Origin: Helicobacter_B zhangjianzhongii
GTDB taxonomy: Bacteria; Campylobacterota; Campylobacteria; Campylobacterales; Helicobacteraceae
NCBI RefSeq assembly: GCF_030249855.1
Contig: NZ_JANURN010000006.1
Location: 86,702-150,701, forward strand
Reading direction: 5' to 3'
DNA: 64,000 nt
Numbering within the stretch: the stretch's first letter is position 1; each line of letters starts with the position of its first letter. This document shows positions 48,904 to 57,925 of the stretch, in pieces. The translations under genes were made by a program, and so were the position numbers. Under the pieces are notes generated by a model. It saw only the letters and a list, made by a program, of their open reading frames with translations. It was not told the DNA's origin and did not search any database.

Positions 48904-51474
48904 TTATAGAGCGAAGTCTTTGATCTTGTCAAATTCTAGGTATTTATAGACTTTAGAGGTGTCTTGTCCTAGCTTTTGTGGGACTATTTGGAGGTATTCT
49001 TCAAGGCTTGGAAGTCGCCCGAGCTTGGCACACACTGCGCCTAGCTCCGCGCTGCCTAGATAGACTTGCGCGCCTTTACCCATACGATTGTCAAAGTTTC
49101 TTGTAGAGGTGGAGAAGACCACGGCATTGTCTTTCACGCGCGCTTGATTGCCCATACAAAGGCTGCAGCCGGGCACTTCGATCCTAGCACCTGCTGCGCC
49201 AAAGAGAGAGAAGTAGCCCTCATCGCTTAGCTGCTTAGAATCCATCTTTGTAGGAGGCACTAGCCAAGTGCGTGTGGCAGACTGCCCTTCGTTTTTCATA
49301 ATCTCGCCAAACGCCCTAAAATGCCCGATATTTGTCATACAGCTACCGATGAAGACTTCATCGATATTTTTGGGGCGTTTAGGATCTGCTAGGATCTCGC
49401 TCAAAGTGGCGACATCATCAGGGTCATTGGGGCAGGCTAGGATAGGATCTGTGATTTCACTTAGATCAATCTCAATCACCGCGGCATACTCGGCATCTTT
49501 ATCCGCTCTTAGCAAGACGGGGTTATTGATCCACTCGCGCATTTTCTCCGCGCGGCGTGCTAGGGTCTTGGCATCGCCATAACCATCTTTAATCATCGCG
49601 TTGATGAGTGAAATATTGGATTCTAGGTATTCGATTATGGGCTCTTTGTTTAAGGCTATGGTGCAGGCAGCCGCACTACGCTCGGCACTCGCATCACTTA
49701 GCTCAAACGCCTGCTCGACTTTGATATTTTCTAGCCCTTCGATTTCTAGGATTTTGCCGCTGAAGATGTTCTTTTTGTTTTGCTTAGGGACGGTTAGGAG
49801 TCCTTGCTTGATCGCGTAGTAGGGGATCGCATTGACAAGATCGCGCAGGGTGATGCCCGGATTCATCTTGCCTTTGAAGCGCACAAGCACGGATTCTGGC
49901 ATATTAAGCGGCATAGAGCCTGTAACTGCCGCAAAGGCTACAAGCCCGCTGCCTGCTGGGAAGCTAATGCCTATGGGGAAGCGAGTGTGTGAGTCTCCGC
50001 CTGTGCCAACGGTATCTGGCAGGCAGAAGCGATTGAGCCACGAGTGGATCACGCCATCTTTAGGACGCAGGGCGACACCACCGCGATTGCGCATAAAATC
50101 TGGCAAAGTCGCTTGCAAGCTCACATCAGCAGGCTTGGGGTAGGCTGCTGTGTGGCAGAAGCTTTGCATCACAAAATCCGCGCTATAACTTAGGCTAGCA
50201 AGCTCTTTGACTTCATCGCGTGTCATAGCACCGGTGGTGTCTTGGCTGCCCACGGTGGTGGCGATTGGCTCGCAGTATTCACCTGCTCTAACCCCATCTT
50301 TGCCACACGCACGACCGACCATTTTCTGCGCTAGGGTGAAGCCCTTGGTGCTAGATTGTGGCTGGGCAGGCTTGGCAAAGCCCTCAAACTCGCCTAGCCC
50401 TAGGAATTTACGCGCCTTGTTGGTAAGCCCTCGCCCGATGATAAGGGGGATCCGCCCGCCCGCGCGGATTTCATCAAAGATTGTATTTGGGCTTAAGGTG
50501 AATTTGCTTACTACCTCGCCATTTTTCACAATCTCGCCACTATAAGGCTTAAGCGTGATAATATCGCCCTCTTTTAGCTTATCGACATTTGCCACTACCG
50601 GCAAGCAGCCGCTATCTTCACAAGTGGCAAAAAATATTGGCGCGATAATGCCGCCTATCACAAAGCCGCCACTTTTTTTGTTTGGCACATAGGGAATGTC
50701 ATTGCCAAAATGCCATACGATAGAGTTGCAAGCGGATTTGCGGCTGCTACCTGTGCCGACCACATCGCCGACATATACGACACTAGCACCATTATCTTTG
50801 GCGATTTTTTTGATATTTTCTATGCGAGATTCGTAGTTTTCTACGCGGCTTTTTAGCATAGCTTTAGCGTGGGTGGGTATATCACTTCTGGTGAAAGCAT
50901 CGCTTGCTGGGCTTAGGTCATCGGTGTTGGTCTCGCCATCGATTTTAAGCACGGCAAGCTTAATCTCCTCTGGCAAGGCAGGCTTATGCAAAAACCACTC
51001 TGCATTCGCCCACGACTCGATGATTTCTTTTGCTAGGGCAGAAGTTTTGCTCATCGCCGCAATGGTATCAAAGGTGTCATAGATAAGCAGCGTGTGCTTT
51101 AGCCCATTTGCTGCGGTTTGTGCTACTTGCTTGTCGCTATTTTCTAGGGCTTTGATGAGATAGGGGACATTGTAGCCTCCTAGCATTGTGCCAAGTAGCT
51201 TTGCTGCTAGCTCTGGGGAGATACTCTTGCAGGATTTGCCGGCGATGATCTCGCCTAAAAATTCAGCCTTAAGCTTGGCTCCTTCATCGACTCCGGGGCT
51301 TACGCGATTGGTGAGCAAATCAAGCGCGAAGTCTTGCTCCTCCTTGCTAGCAGCGGAATCTAGCAGGATTTTGATCACTTCGCCAACTTGCGTTTGCGTA
51401 AGTGGTAGTGGTGGGACGCCTTCTTTGGCTCGCTCTTGCACGGCGTTGTTGTAGTCTGTGATAAATGCTTGCAT
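48904..51474 (-). CDS. acnB: Aconitate hydratase B
   Basis: Interconverts citrate and isocitrate through a 4Fe-4S cluster. 856 residues, HEAT-like N-terminus then domains 4, 1-3. GDVVGTGSSRKSACNS, GGDSHTRFPIGISFPAGSGLVAFA, IGSCMTNIGHFRA and PGCSLCMGNQAR hold active-site and cluster residues (three Cys). I start at ATG 51474 (MQAFITDYNNAV) since AGGAGA lies six bases upstream; an ATG six codons earlier would contain that site. TATACT near 51518-51523 may be its -10 box. As in other bacteria it may bind RNA when iron is low; that is family knowledge. Confidence 0.96.
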   Translation of the reverse strand: MQAFITDYNNAVQERAKEGVPPLPLTQTQVGEVIKILLDSAASKEEQDFALDLLTNRVSPGVDEGAKLKAEFLGEIIAGKSCKSISPELAAKLLGTMLGGYNVPYLIKALENSDKQVAQTAANGLKHTLLIYDTFDTIAAMSKTSALAKEIIESWANAEWFLHKPALPEEIKLAVLKIDGETNTDDLSPASDAFTRSDIPTHAKAMLKSRVENYESRIENIKKIAKDNGASVVYVGDVVGTGSSRKSACNSIVWHFGNDIPYVPNKKSGGFVIGGIIAPIFFATCEDSGCLPVVANVDKLKEGDIITLKPYSGEIVKNGEVVSKFTLSPNTIFDEIRAGGRIPLIIGRGLTNKARKFLGLGEFEGFAKPAQPQSSTKGFTLAQKMVGRACGKDGVRAGEYCEPIATTVGSQDTTGAMTRDEVKELASLSYSADFVMQSFCHTAAYPKPADVSLQATLPDFMRNRGGVALRPKDGVIHSWLNRFCLPDTVGTGGDSHTRFPIGISFPAGSGLVAFAAVTGSMPLNMPESVLVRFKGKMNPGITLRDLVNAIPYYAIKQGLLTVPKQNKKNIFSGKILEIEGLENIKVEQAFELSDASAERSAAACTIALNKEPIIEYLESNISLINAMIKDGYGDAKTLARRAEKMREWINNPVLLRADKDAEYAAVIEIDLSEITDPILACPNDPDDVATLSEILADPKRPKNIDEVFIGSCMTNIGHFRAFGEIMKNEGQSATRTWLVPPTKMDSKQLSDEGYFSLFGAAGARIEVPGCSLCMGNQARVKDNAVVFSTSTRNFDNRMGKGAQVYLGSAELGAVCAKLGRLPSLEEYLQIVPQKLGQDTSKVYKYLEFDKIKDFAL

Positions 51475-51517
51475 TGGGGTTCTCCTTTTCATTGTTGGGG
51501 TTGCTTTGAGAATTTCT

Positions 51518-51523
51518 AGTATA
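51518..51523 (-). promoter_or_regulatory. Likely -10 box of acnB
   Basis: TTGCTATACT on the minus strand, a TG-extended -10 form, about 44 bases before the acnB start. No clear -35. Confidence 0.4.
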
Positions 51524-51617
51524 GCAAATCTTGCGCTAGCATAAGTTTAATTATTTCTTAACTTTTCTTTGTTTTATGCTTTGCATTATGTGGCGTATAG
51601 TAGGATTTGCCTATGGC

Positions 51618-52328
51618 TTACAATCCGCCAAATCGCCTTGTGCGTGAGTGAAACTCCTCAATAATGCGCGCTAGCTCGTTGATATTAAAATCTGGCCACA
51701 GCGTCTGGGTGAAAGCTAGCTCGGCATAGCTTGCTTGCCATAGCAGGAAGTTTGAGAGTCGCTGCTCGCCACCTGTGCGGATAAGCAAATCCACATCGGG
51801 CATATCCGCAGTATCAAGCGCATTGGCTAAAGTGGATTCTAGAGCTTTGGCGGCTTCTTGCGGATCATCACTAAGCTTTGGGCTTGCTAGCACAATCTTG
51901 CGGCAGGCTCTGGTGATCTCATTGCGCGAGCCGTAGTTTAGGGCTAGAGTTTGGGTCAAGTTTGTGTAGTGGGAGGTGGAGGATTCTAGGTCTAGGATTA
52001 GATGCTTTAATGGCTGGGAGAAGAAGTCTATATCCCCAATCGCGCGGAATCTAATGGCATTGTCGTGATAGGTCTTGGCTTCATCGCGCAAATATCGCTC
52101 TAAAAGCTTCATAAGGAAATCGACCTCTGTTTTGGGGCGATTCCAATTCTCTGTGGAGAAGGCATAGAGTGTGAGATAGCCTATATCGTGCTTGGCACAC
52201 CAATTTGTGATCGTGCGGACATTGCTCGCGCCTTTTTTATGTCCTGCTTGTCGTGGCTTGCCTTGTAGTTGTGCCCATCTGCCGTTGCCGTCCATAATGA
52301 TTGCTAGGTGATTGAGAGGGGGGAGCAT
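51618..52328 (-). CDS. uppS: Undecaprenyl diphosphate synthase
   Basis: 236 residues; adds eight isoprene units to farnesyl diphosphate for the C55 carrier of peptidoglycan and glycan synthesis. HLAIIMDGNGRWAQLQGKPRQAGHKKGA has the catalytic Asp and Arg; LTLYAFSTENWNRP and DLLIRTGGEQRLSNFLLWQASYAELAFT are diagnostic. It lies on the same strand as mnmE, 316 bases after it. The surface glycan operon depends on this carrier if it is undecaprenyl-linked. Confidence 0.96.
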   Translation of the reverse strand: MLPPLNHLAIIMDGNGRWAQLQGKPRQAGHKKGASNVRTITNWCAKHDIGYLTLYAFSTENWNRPKTEVDFLMKLLERYLRDEAKTYHDNAIRFRAIGDIDFFSQPLKHLILDLESSTSHYTNLTQTLALNYGSRNEITRACRKIVLASPKLSDDPQEAAKALESTLANALDTADMPDVDLLIRTGGEQRLSNFLLWQASYAELAFTQTLWPDFNINELARIIEEFHSRTRRFGGL

Positions 52329-52371
52329 ATATATCCTTTTCTAATTTGGTTTGATTTTGTGCGATTCAGCT

Positions 52372-52484
52372 TTGGGTAAGCAATGCGATTGATTACGCTA
52401 TTTTTAAGGCAACCGCAGACCTCAAGTCTTGCTCTGCCCTAAAAATAGCGTAAAACACCCACAGCCCCACCGCAATTCTTAGAA
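52372..52484. other. Structured intergenic element, copy 2
   Basis: A 19-bp stem (52393-52411 with 52435-52453, one mismatch) around CCGCAGAC…GTCTTGC, flanked by GGGTAAGCAATGCGATTGAT and ACAGCCCCACCGCAATTC. Flanks agree with copy 1 (32786-32897) at most positions; the stem does not, but is still complementary. Confidence 0.6.
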
Positions 52485-52553
52485 TCGTTTGGCTCAAAAA
52501 CAGCTTGAACTCCTAGAATCCTTTGTTTGCTCTTGTAAAGTTTGGGTGGTTTT

Positions 52554-52584
52554 AAAAGTGGATTCTAGCCTAGAATCCACTTTT
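52554..52584. terminator. Inverted 15-mer pair, probable terminator after mnmE
   Basis: AAAAGTGGATTCTAG, one base, then its exact complement. Here the T end of each copy points outwards, the reverse of the other two pairs. It lies 60 bases after the mnmE stop. Confidence 0.5.
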
Positions 52585-52644
52585 GACATTGCTGCTTTTC
52601 TTGCTGCTCTAGAATCCACTTTTGCGCCTTATGTCTAGATCCAA

Positions 52645-54015
52645 TCACTTCCCCAAGCAAAACTGCCCAAACATACTATCAAGCACTTCTTCACTATTGT
52701 AGGGGTGGGTGATATGCCCTATGGATTCTAGGGCATCTTTGATATGGTAGGCAAACAGCTCTAATTCTAGGGAGTCTAGCTTGGTGCAAGCACTTTGTAT
52801 ATGGGCTTGTGTTTGTGCGATTGCCTCTTGCTGGTAGGGTGCGCTTAGGATAATGTCTTGGTAGGATTCTTGGGCTAGGGCTTGTGCGATCGCGCTATAA
52901 AGTATGCTAGCAGTGGCGGATTTATCTAGGGCATTTACCGCGATTGTAGCGGCAGAAGTGGATTCTAGGCTTTGGAGTGTGGCTGAATCTAGTCTGCTTG
53001 GGAGGTCGCATTTGTTGATTATAGGGAGTATTTTGGGGGGGCTTTGGCGGCTTGCGCCCTCTCCTTGCACGAGTGCTATTATCGCTTCATCTTGAGTATC
53101 TAGGGGGCTAGAGCCATCGAAAACGACAAGGATTATGCTCGCTTCTTTTAGGGCTTGGAGGCTCTTTTCTATGCCTTTGGATTCTAGGGGGTCGGTGCTT
53201 TGGTGTATGCCAGCGGTGTCAATAAGCCGCACGCGGTGGGGTCCTATCAGCAGCTCTTCTTCAATGCTATCGCGCGTGGTGCCGGCTATGGGAGAGGTGA
53301 TGGCACGATCATAGAGCAAAAGCGCATTAAGCAAGGAGGACTTGCCGACATTTGGCTTGCCGATAAGGCAAAGGCTGTGGCATTGATTGGGGCGAGCTTT
53401 GGAAAAGGTGTAGATATTGCTTAGGCGCGTGGCAAGGGCATCTAGCATAGAGTGGATTCTAGTGATAATATCGCTTGGAATGTCTTCTTCACTATAATCA
53501 ATCATCACTTCTGTGTGGGCTAGGGCGTTTATAAGGCTTGTGCGCACTTGCTTTACAAACGCTCCTAAATCGCCTTTTAGCTGCTTGGCTAATGCACTTT
53601 GGAAAGAGGCGTCTCTTGTGGCAATCATCTGGGCTATGGCGTTTGCTTGGGCGAGATCTAAGCGACCATTGAGATAAGCACGCTTGGTAAATTCCCCAGC
53701 CCTAGCGATCCTAGCTCCTAGGGCTAGGCATTGGCTTAGGACTTTGCTGCCGATGATCTCGCCGCCGTGGCATTGAAATTCCACGACTTCTTCACAAGTG
53801 TAGCTTCTTGGCGCGGCAAAATACAGCACTATGGCTTCATCGATAAGCGCGCCTTGCGTGTCATAGAGTGTGCGTAAGGCGGCGTAGCGTGGGGTGGGGA
53901 GCTGGTCTTTGGTGATGGCTTGGGCGATTTGGGGGGCTAGCTCGCCGCTTACACGCACAATACAAATCCCACCCACACCACTAGGGGTAGCAATAGCAGC
54001 TATGGTATCTTGCAT
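52645..54015 (-). CDS. mnmE: tRNA modification GTPase MnmE
   Basis: 456 residues. With MnmG it modifies the wobble uridine of several tRNAs. IAAIATPSGVGGICIVRVSG begins the folate-binding domain; LIGKPNVGKSSLLNALLLYDRAITSPIAGTTRD, IDTAGIHQSTD and INKCDLP are G motifs; the C-terminal FCLGK has the catalytic Cys of the CxGK end. Starts 13 bases after jag/khpB. Part of the conserved rpmH-rnpA-yidD-yidC-jag-mnmE order. Confidence 0.97.
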   Translation of the reverse strand: MQDTIAAIATPSGVGGICIVRVSGELAPQIAQAITKDQLPTPRYAALRTLYDTQGALIDEAIVLYFAAPRSYTCEEVVEFQCHGGEIIGSKVLSQCLALGARIARAGEFTKRAYLNGRLDLAQANAIAQMIATRDASFQSALAKQLKGDLGAFVKQVRTSLINALAHTEVMIDYSEEDIPSDIITRIHSMLDALATRLSNIYTFSKARPNQCHSLCLIGKPNVGKSSLLNALLLYDRAITSPIAGTTRDSIEEELLIGPHRVRLIDTAGIHQSTDPLESKGIEKSLQALKEASIILVVFDGSSPLDTQDEAIIALVQGEGASRQSPPKILPIINKCDLPSRLDSATLQSLESTSAATIAVNALDKSATASILYSAIAQALAQESYQDIILSAPYQQEAIAQTQAHIQSACTKLDSLELELFAYHIKDALESIGHITHPYNSEEVLDSMFGQFCLGK

Positions 54016-54028
54016 ATAAGTCCAGAAT

Positions 54029-54799
54029 CTAGCGGTAAAAATCGTTAATCACGATATACCGCTCATTTTGGGCGTTTTGGCGGAAAGAGATGTATTTATC
54101 CGGAAATGTATCGCGGAGCTTTTTTAGCGCGATAAAGGCTAGAATCCCATCAAGCGGCTTGGTCTGGGCTTTGCCCTCTCGGCGCACTTCATTGATGATA
54201 CCTACCAAATACGCCTCTATGGCTTCTTCTTGGTTTTGCAAAAATTGCGCGATTTCTAGGCGGATATTGTAGCCATAAGTGGGCTGGATCCAATTAAAAA
54301 GCAAGTAGGATAGGGCTTTGTAGCGGTAGCCTCTCTCACCGATCAATAAGGCAGAATCCGCTCCATCTAAGAAGATATAGAGCGTTTGTGGATCACAGAA
54401 GCTTACTTGAATCGTGTGGATTTTGTAGGGCATAAAGCTTAGCATTTCTTCAATAGCAGCGGTGATTTCTGCGATGATTTCGTCTTTTGTCTGAAATATT
54501 TGTGTCGTTTCTGTAGAATCTTTGAAAAACTCCGATGCGTTAAAAAACTCTTGATCTGTGGTTTGTGTAGGCTGATGTAGCGCGGCACTTTGTGGTGCAT
54601 GGGCGTGTGGGATAGGGGCTGTGGCGTGGGGCTTGTCTTTTAGACTAACGACAATAGTCGCTGGCTTTTTAAATAAGCCCAAAAACCCGCTAGATTCATA
54701 CTGGATAACTTCATATTCTAGCTCCGTGACAGAGCAGCCAAACTCTAAAGCCGCTTGGCTTAATGCCTCTTGCAATGTCGGTGCGGTGATTTTTTTCAT
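54029..54799 (-). CDS. khpB: KhpB/Jag RNA-binding protein
   Basis: 256 residues. Jag-N domain (MKKITAPTLQEALSQAALEFGCSVTELEYEVIQYESSGFLGLFKKPATI) at residues 1-50, a variable His/Ala/Thr-rich linker, then a type II KH domain (DSALLIGERGYRYKALSYLLFNWI, where GERG replaces the usual GKRG) and a C-terminal R3H-like end. It binds RNA with partner KhpA and affects cell division and envelope in Gram-positive species; role here inferred. Five bases separate it from yidC. Confidence 0.85.
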   Translation of the reverse strand: MKKITAPTLQEALSQAALEFGCSVTELEYEVIQYESSGFLGLFKKPATIVVSLKDKPHATAPIPHAHAPQSAALHQPTQTTDQEFFNASEFFKDSTETTQIFQTKDEIIAEITAAIEEMLSFMPYKIHTIQVSFCDPQTLYIFLDGADSALLIGERGYRYKALSYLLFNWIQPTYGYNIRLEIAQFLQNQEEAIEAYLVGIINEVRREGKAQTKPLDGILAFIALKKLRDTFPDKYISFRQNAQNERYIVINDFYR

Positions 54800-54804
54800 C
54801 GGTG

Positions 54805-56541
54805 TTATTCCTTGGTTTTTGGTTTGGTCTTTTGGGCGTGGTCTTTGCTAGGCTTTTTGTGCTTGGCGATTTCTACGGCTCTTTGCTTATCGATGATTTT
54901 GTTGATGACAAGCTGCATACCGATAGCAAAGATGTTGTTGATCGTCCAATACAGCACAAGCCCCGCTGGGAAAGTGATAAGGAAAAGCGTGAAAATAATA
55001 GGCAAAAGCTTGAAAATCCTTGCTTGCATAGGGTCTAGGGTATTTGGTGTGAGAGCTTGCTGGATATACATACTAGCCCCCATAAGAATAGGCAAGATAA
55101 AGTAAGGGTCCATTACTGATAGATCGTGTATCCATAGAATCCACTGCGAGCTTTTAAGCTCCACAGCATTATAGAGCACGCGATAAATAGCGAAAAACAC
55201 AGGGATTTGTAATAGCAGTGGCAAGCAGCCGCCAAGTGGGTTTGCGCCGTGCTTTTTGTAGAGCTGCATCATATGCATTTGCATTTTTTGCGGATCGCCT
55301 TTGTATTGCTCTTGGATTTCTTTCATTTTAGGCGTGAGATCTTTAAGCCGCTGCATACTCATAATACCCTTATAGCTAAGGGGGAAGAGGATCAAGCGCA
55401 CAATAATCGTAAGCCCGATAATCGCCCAGCCCCAATTCCCCATAAGCATATAGAGCCACTCTAGGAGTAAAAATACCGGTTTAGCAAAAAAGGTGATAAG
55501 CCCATACTCCACGACATCAGTGAGCGGCTCGTAAATGGATTTTAGCAGCTGATAGTTTTTGGGTCCTACATAGCCCTCTAGCTCGATATTAGAATCTAGC
55601 ATAATATAGGGGATCGGGTGCTTTTTGCTATCGCCGACAACCTGTGCGTGCAGCCCTCGCACATCACGCGTGAAAAGTAGCGTAGTGAAGTAGCGATCTG
55701 ATGCGGAGATAAAAGGCACTTGTGTGAAAGACTGCCCCTCTAGCTTGGCGTCTTTGTCCTCTATTTTTTCTATCGTGCCTTTTAATCCATCGCTTTTTAG
55801 CACAACGCCGTGGAACGCATAGCCATCATCATCAGCAACCGGACGCATACCGCTTGAGAGCGCGTAAGGTGTGGGCTTGGACATAGCGATATTTATGGTG
55901 TATTTCAAGCCATCATCATCATAGAAAAACTGCAGAGTTTTGGTTATGGTCATATTTGGCATTGTTTGCGTGAGTGTGAGCGTTTGTGGTGTGCCGTTGT
56001 TCTCTAAGGTGATATGGGCGTTTGAAGCCTTGTAGGTGGTGTTTGTGGCGTGGGCGTTTAGGGCTTGATCTTGGAAGCGGATCTCTAGTGGTAGAATAGT
56101 CTGTGGTGCGAAAAGTGGGAGTTTTTCTTGGGGTGTGGATTCTGCGGAGTTTAGCCCAAAGAGCTTGCCCAAATGGCTAAAAAAGCCTTCTTGTCTTGGG
56201 GCGGTGAATTTCTTGTCTTTCAAATAGACTTGTGCGATTCTCCCTAGATCATCAATCTCTACTTCCACGCTACTAGAAACAACACGCGAGATGATAGGGC
56301 GTGCAGGTGCTTGAAATGGACTATCTTGGCTGGCTTGTGGGGCTTGATTGTGAGCAAAGTTGGGAGAGTCTGCTTGACTTGTGCTAGATTCTGTGGAGTC
56401 TAGCGATTTTGCTGTGTTTGCTTGCTCGCGCTTCTGCTGGGCTTTGCTTGGGTCTTGCACAAAGTAGCTGTAAATAATAATGAAGATAAAAGAAACAACA
56501 ACGGCAAGTAGCACTCGAGAATTGGTATCATCTTTTTTCAT
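54805..56541 (-). CDS. yidC: Membrane protein insertase YidC
   Basis: 578 residues. N-terminal TM helix (VLLAVVVSFIFIIIYSYFV), a large periplasmic domain (about 90-340), and the five-helix Oxa1 core with WGWAIIGLTIIVRLILFPLSYKGIMSMQRLKDLTPKMKEIQEQY and NPLGGCLPLLLQIPVFFAIYRVL. It inserts inner-membrane proteins with or without SecYEG. GAAGGATACGCG precedes the ATG. In the same order as in most bacteria, with jag after it. Confidence 0.97.
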   Translation of the reverse strand: MKKDDTNSRVLLAVVVSFIFIIIYSYFVQDPSKAQQKREQANTAKSLDSTESSTSQADSPNFAHNQAPQASQDSPFQAPARPIISRVVSSSVEVEIDDLGRIAQVYLKDKKFTAPRQEGFFSHLGKLFGLNSAESTPQEKLPLFAPQTILPLEIRFQDQALNAHATNTTYKASNAHITLENNGTPQTLTLTQTMPNMTITKTLQFFYDDDGLKYTINIAMSKPTPYALSSGMRPVADDDGYAFHGVVLKSDGLKGTIEKIEDKDAKLEGQSFTQVPFISASDRYFTTLLFTRDVRGLHAQVVGDSKKHPIPYIMLDSNIELEGYVGPKNYQLLKSIYEPLTDVVEYGLITFFAKPVFLLLEWLYMLMGNWGWAIIGLTIIVRLILFPLSYKGIMSMQRLKDLTPKMKEIQEQYKGDPQKMQMHMMQLYKKHGANPLGGCLPLLLQIPVFFAIYRVLYNAVELKSSQWILWIHDLSVMDPYFILPILMGASMYIQQALTPNTLDPMQARIFKLLPIIFTLFLITFPAGLVLYWTINNIFAIGMQLVINKIIDKQRAVEIAKHKKPSKDHAQKTKPKTKE

Positions 56542-56553
56542 TCGCGTATCCTT

Positions 56554-56640
56554 CTAAAATTTATATTTGTGTAAGGCTCTTGCTAGCTTTTTGTAGCTGC
56601 TTGGTAGAGACATCTGCAGTATGTGGGATTGAGATTGCAT
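56554..56640 (-). CDS. Possible small ORF between yidD and yidC
   Basis: 28 codons, MQSQSHILQMSLPSSYKKLA then RALHKYKF. Its ATG overlaps the yidD stop (TAATG) and AGGAG lies seven bases upstream; it ends 12 bases before the yidC start. The basic peptide has no recognisable family. It could be a real small protein or only a bridge for coupled translation. Confidence 0.35.
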   Translation of the reverse strand: MQSQSHILQMSLPSSYKKLARALHKYKF

Positions 56641-57065
56641 TACTTACTCCTAAGTGCTGGAATGATGGCATAGCAAGTAGCATCTTGCGCGCTCTTGTGC
56701 GTATGGATAGGGACATACCAATACACAAAGTCTTGGGCGTGTGTGGATTCTAGGTCAATGCCCTTTGTAACTCCTATGCTATGTGCTATAAATCGCTTTT
56801 TGATGATCGGGTATTCTATCCCACCTTGTGCGAAAGGCTGGCAGCGCATAAGGCGATAAGCTATCTTCATCATCGCGTGAAGTGGATTCTCGTGTGTCAA
56901 AAGCAAGCAAGCATAATGCGAACAAGTCGGGTAAAATCTACACGAGTTACCAAATAGCGGCGATAGAAGCACCTTATACAATCGCCATAGTCCCAGCACC
57001 ATAGCCACCGCGATTTTGCTGCCTTTTTTGCGTGTGAGCAAAGCTGTCTGTCTTGCTACTATCAT
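56640..57065 (-). CDS. yidD: Membrane protein insertion efficiency factor YidD
   Basis: 141 residues. LWRLYKVLLSPLFGNSCRFYPTCSHYACLLL is the diagnostic YidD motif with three Cys; RLMRCQPFAQGGIEYP follows. The C-terminal 50 residues are longer than in most species and poorly conserved. It helps YidC at the inner membrane. Overlaps rnpA by four bases (ATGA). Confidence 0.92.
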   Translation of the reverse strand: MIVARQTALLTRKKGSKIAVAMVLGLWRLYKVLLSPLFGNSCRFYPTCSHYACLLLTHENPLHAMMKIAYRLMRCQPFAQGGIEYPIIKKRFIAHSIGVTKGIDLESTHAQDFVYWYVPIHTHKSAQDATCYAIIPALRSK

Positions 57066-57646
57066 ATTACATCACAGAATCTAGCAAGATTGCTTTGGTT
57101 GTGAATTTTAGCATAGGCATTTGTGGGTTTGTGTGCTGTTTCTCGCGAGCATTGAGCCACGCGCAGGCTATCCTTGCTATGATTGCTTATGCTGTGAGAC
57201 ATTGCTTTATCTGCCGGGCTATGCATTGCTTGGGCGCGTGGGGCTTGGCTAGGCTTGGCTTTTGCCTTGTGTAAATGCTGCAGGATAAAGGCTAGCGTTT
57301 TGTGGAGTGAGTCTTGCAGCTCTGCAAAGCTCAAATCTGCCACACCGGGCTTAGCGACAAATACCAAGCACAATCCATACGCGATCTGCTCATTTGCATT
57401 GCATATCGCACGCACGCGTCTTTTTAGGCGGTTGCGCACTACGGCATTGCCAACTTTGCGAGAGATACTAAGCCCGAGCTTTGAAGGCTGCTTAGGAGAA
57501 TCGTGATCGCGGTATAGGTGGGTGTTTGTGTGGGATCCTAGCAGGCTAGAGATCTTGCACACATAAAGCGTGAAGCCTTTAGCATAGCGCGAAAACCCAC
57601 GCTTATAGACAAAGTCAAATTCTTGCTTGGTTTTAAGTGAATCCAT
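57062..57646 (-). CDS. rnpA: Ribonuclease P protein component with long C-terminal extension
   Basis: 194 residues against about 110-160 in relatives. LKTKQEFDFVYKRGFS, LGLSISRKVGNAVVRNRLKRRVRAIC (the RNR motif that binds the RNA subunit) and CLVFVAKPG are typical. After residue 130 comes an extension rich in Ala, Lys, Ser and His (HLHKAKAKPSQAPRAQAMHS…) with no known role. Lies 15 bases after rpmH and overlaps yidD. Confidence 0.93.
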   Translation of the reverse strand: MDSLKTKQEFDFVYKRGFSRYAKGFTLYVCKISSLLGSHTNTHLYRDHDSPKQPSKLGLSISRKVGNAVVRNRLKRRVRAICNANEQIAYGLCLVFVAKPGVADLSFAELQDSLHKTLAFILQHLHKAKAKPSQAPRAQAMHSPADKAMSHSISNHSKDSLRVAQCSRETAHKPTNAYAKIHNQSNLARFCDVI

Positions 57647-57661
57647 AGCGACCTACTAGCG

Positions 57662-57796
57662 TTAGATTGCGAGTCGTTTGCGTCCTTTGGCGCGTCTTGC
57701 ATTGATGACTCGGCGACCATTTTTTGTCTTCATTCTCTCGCGGAATCCGTGTGTCCTCTTGCGTGGTGTGTTGTGTGGTTGGTAAGTCCTTTTCAT
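57662..57796 (-). CDS. rpmH: 50S ribosomal protein L34
   Basis: 44 residues, MKRTYQPHNTPRKRTHGFRE, then RMKTKNGRRVINARRAKGRKRLAI, the whole family pattern. Start and stop codons agree exactly with family length. AAGGG lies six bases before the ATG. First gene of the block that ends with uppS or mnmE. Confidence 0.97.
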   Translation of the reverse strand: MKRTYQPHNTPRKRTHGFRERMKTKNGRRVINARRAKGRKRLAI

Positions 57797-57925
57797 AAAA
57801 ACCCTTTAAATTAAGTGTAAAGCGCGGATTCTAGCATAGCTTGCCTTAGGTATAGCTTGAAAATCTCTGTATTTACTTTTTGGCTATATCGTTGCATTGT
57901 TATTTTAGTATTGCTAGGAGTTGGT

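Larger units (their letters stand above)
52329..52644. other. Intergenic region with structured element and 15-mer pair
   Basis: Between mnmE and uppS. Holds structured element copy 2 (52372-52484) and an inverted 15-mer pair (52554-52584). No ORF of note. Confidence 0.6.
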
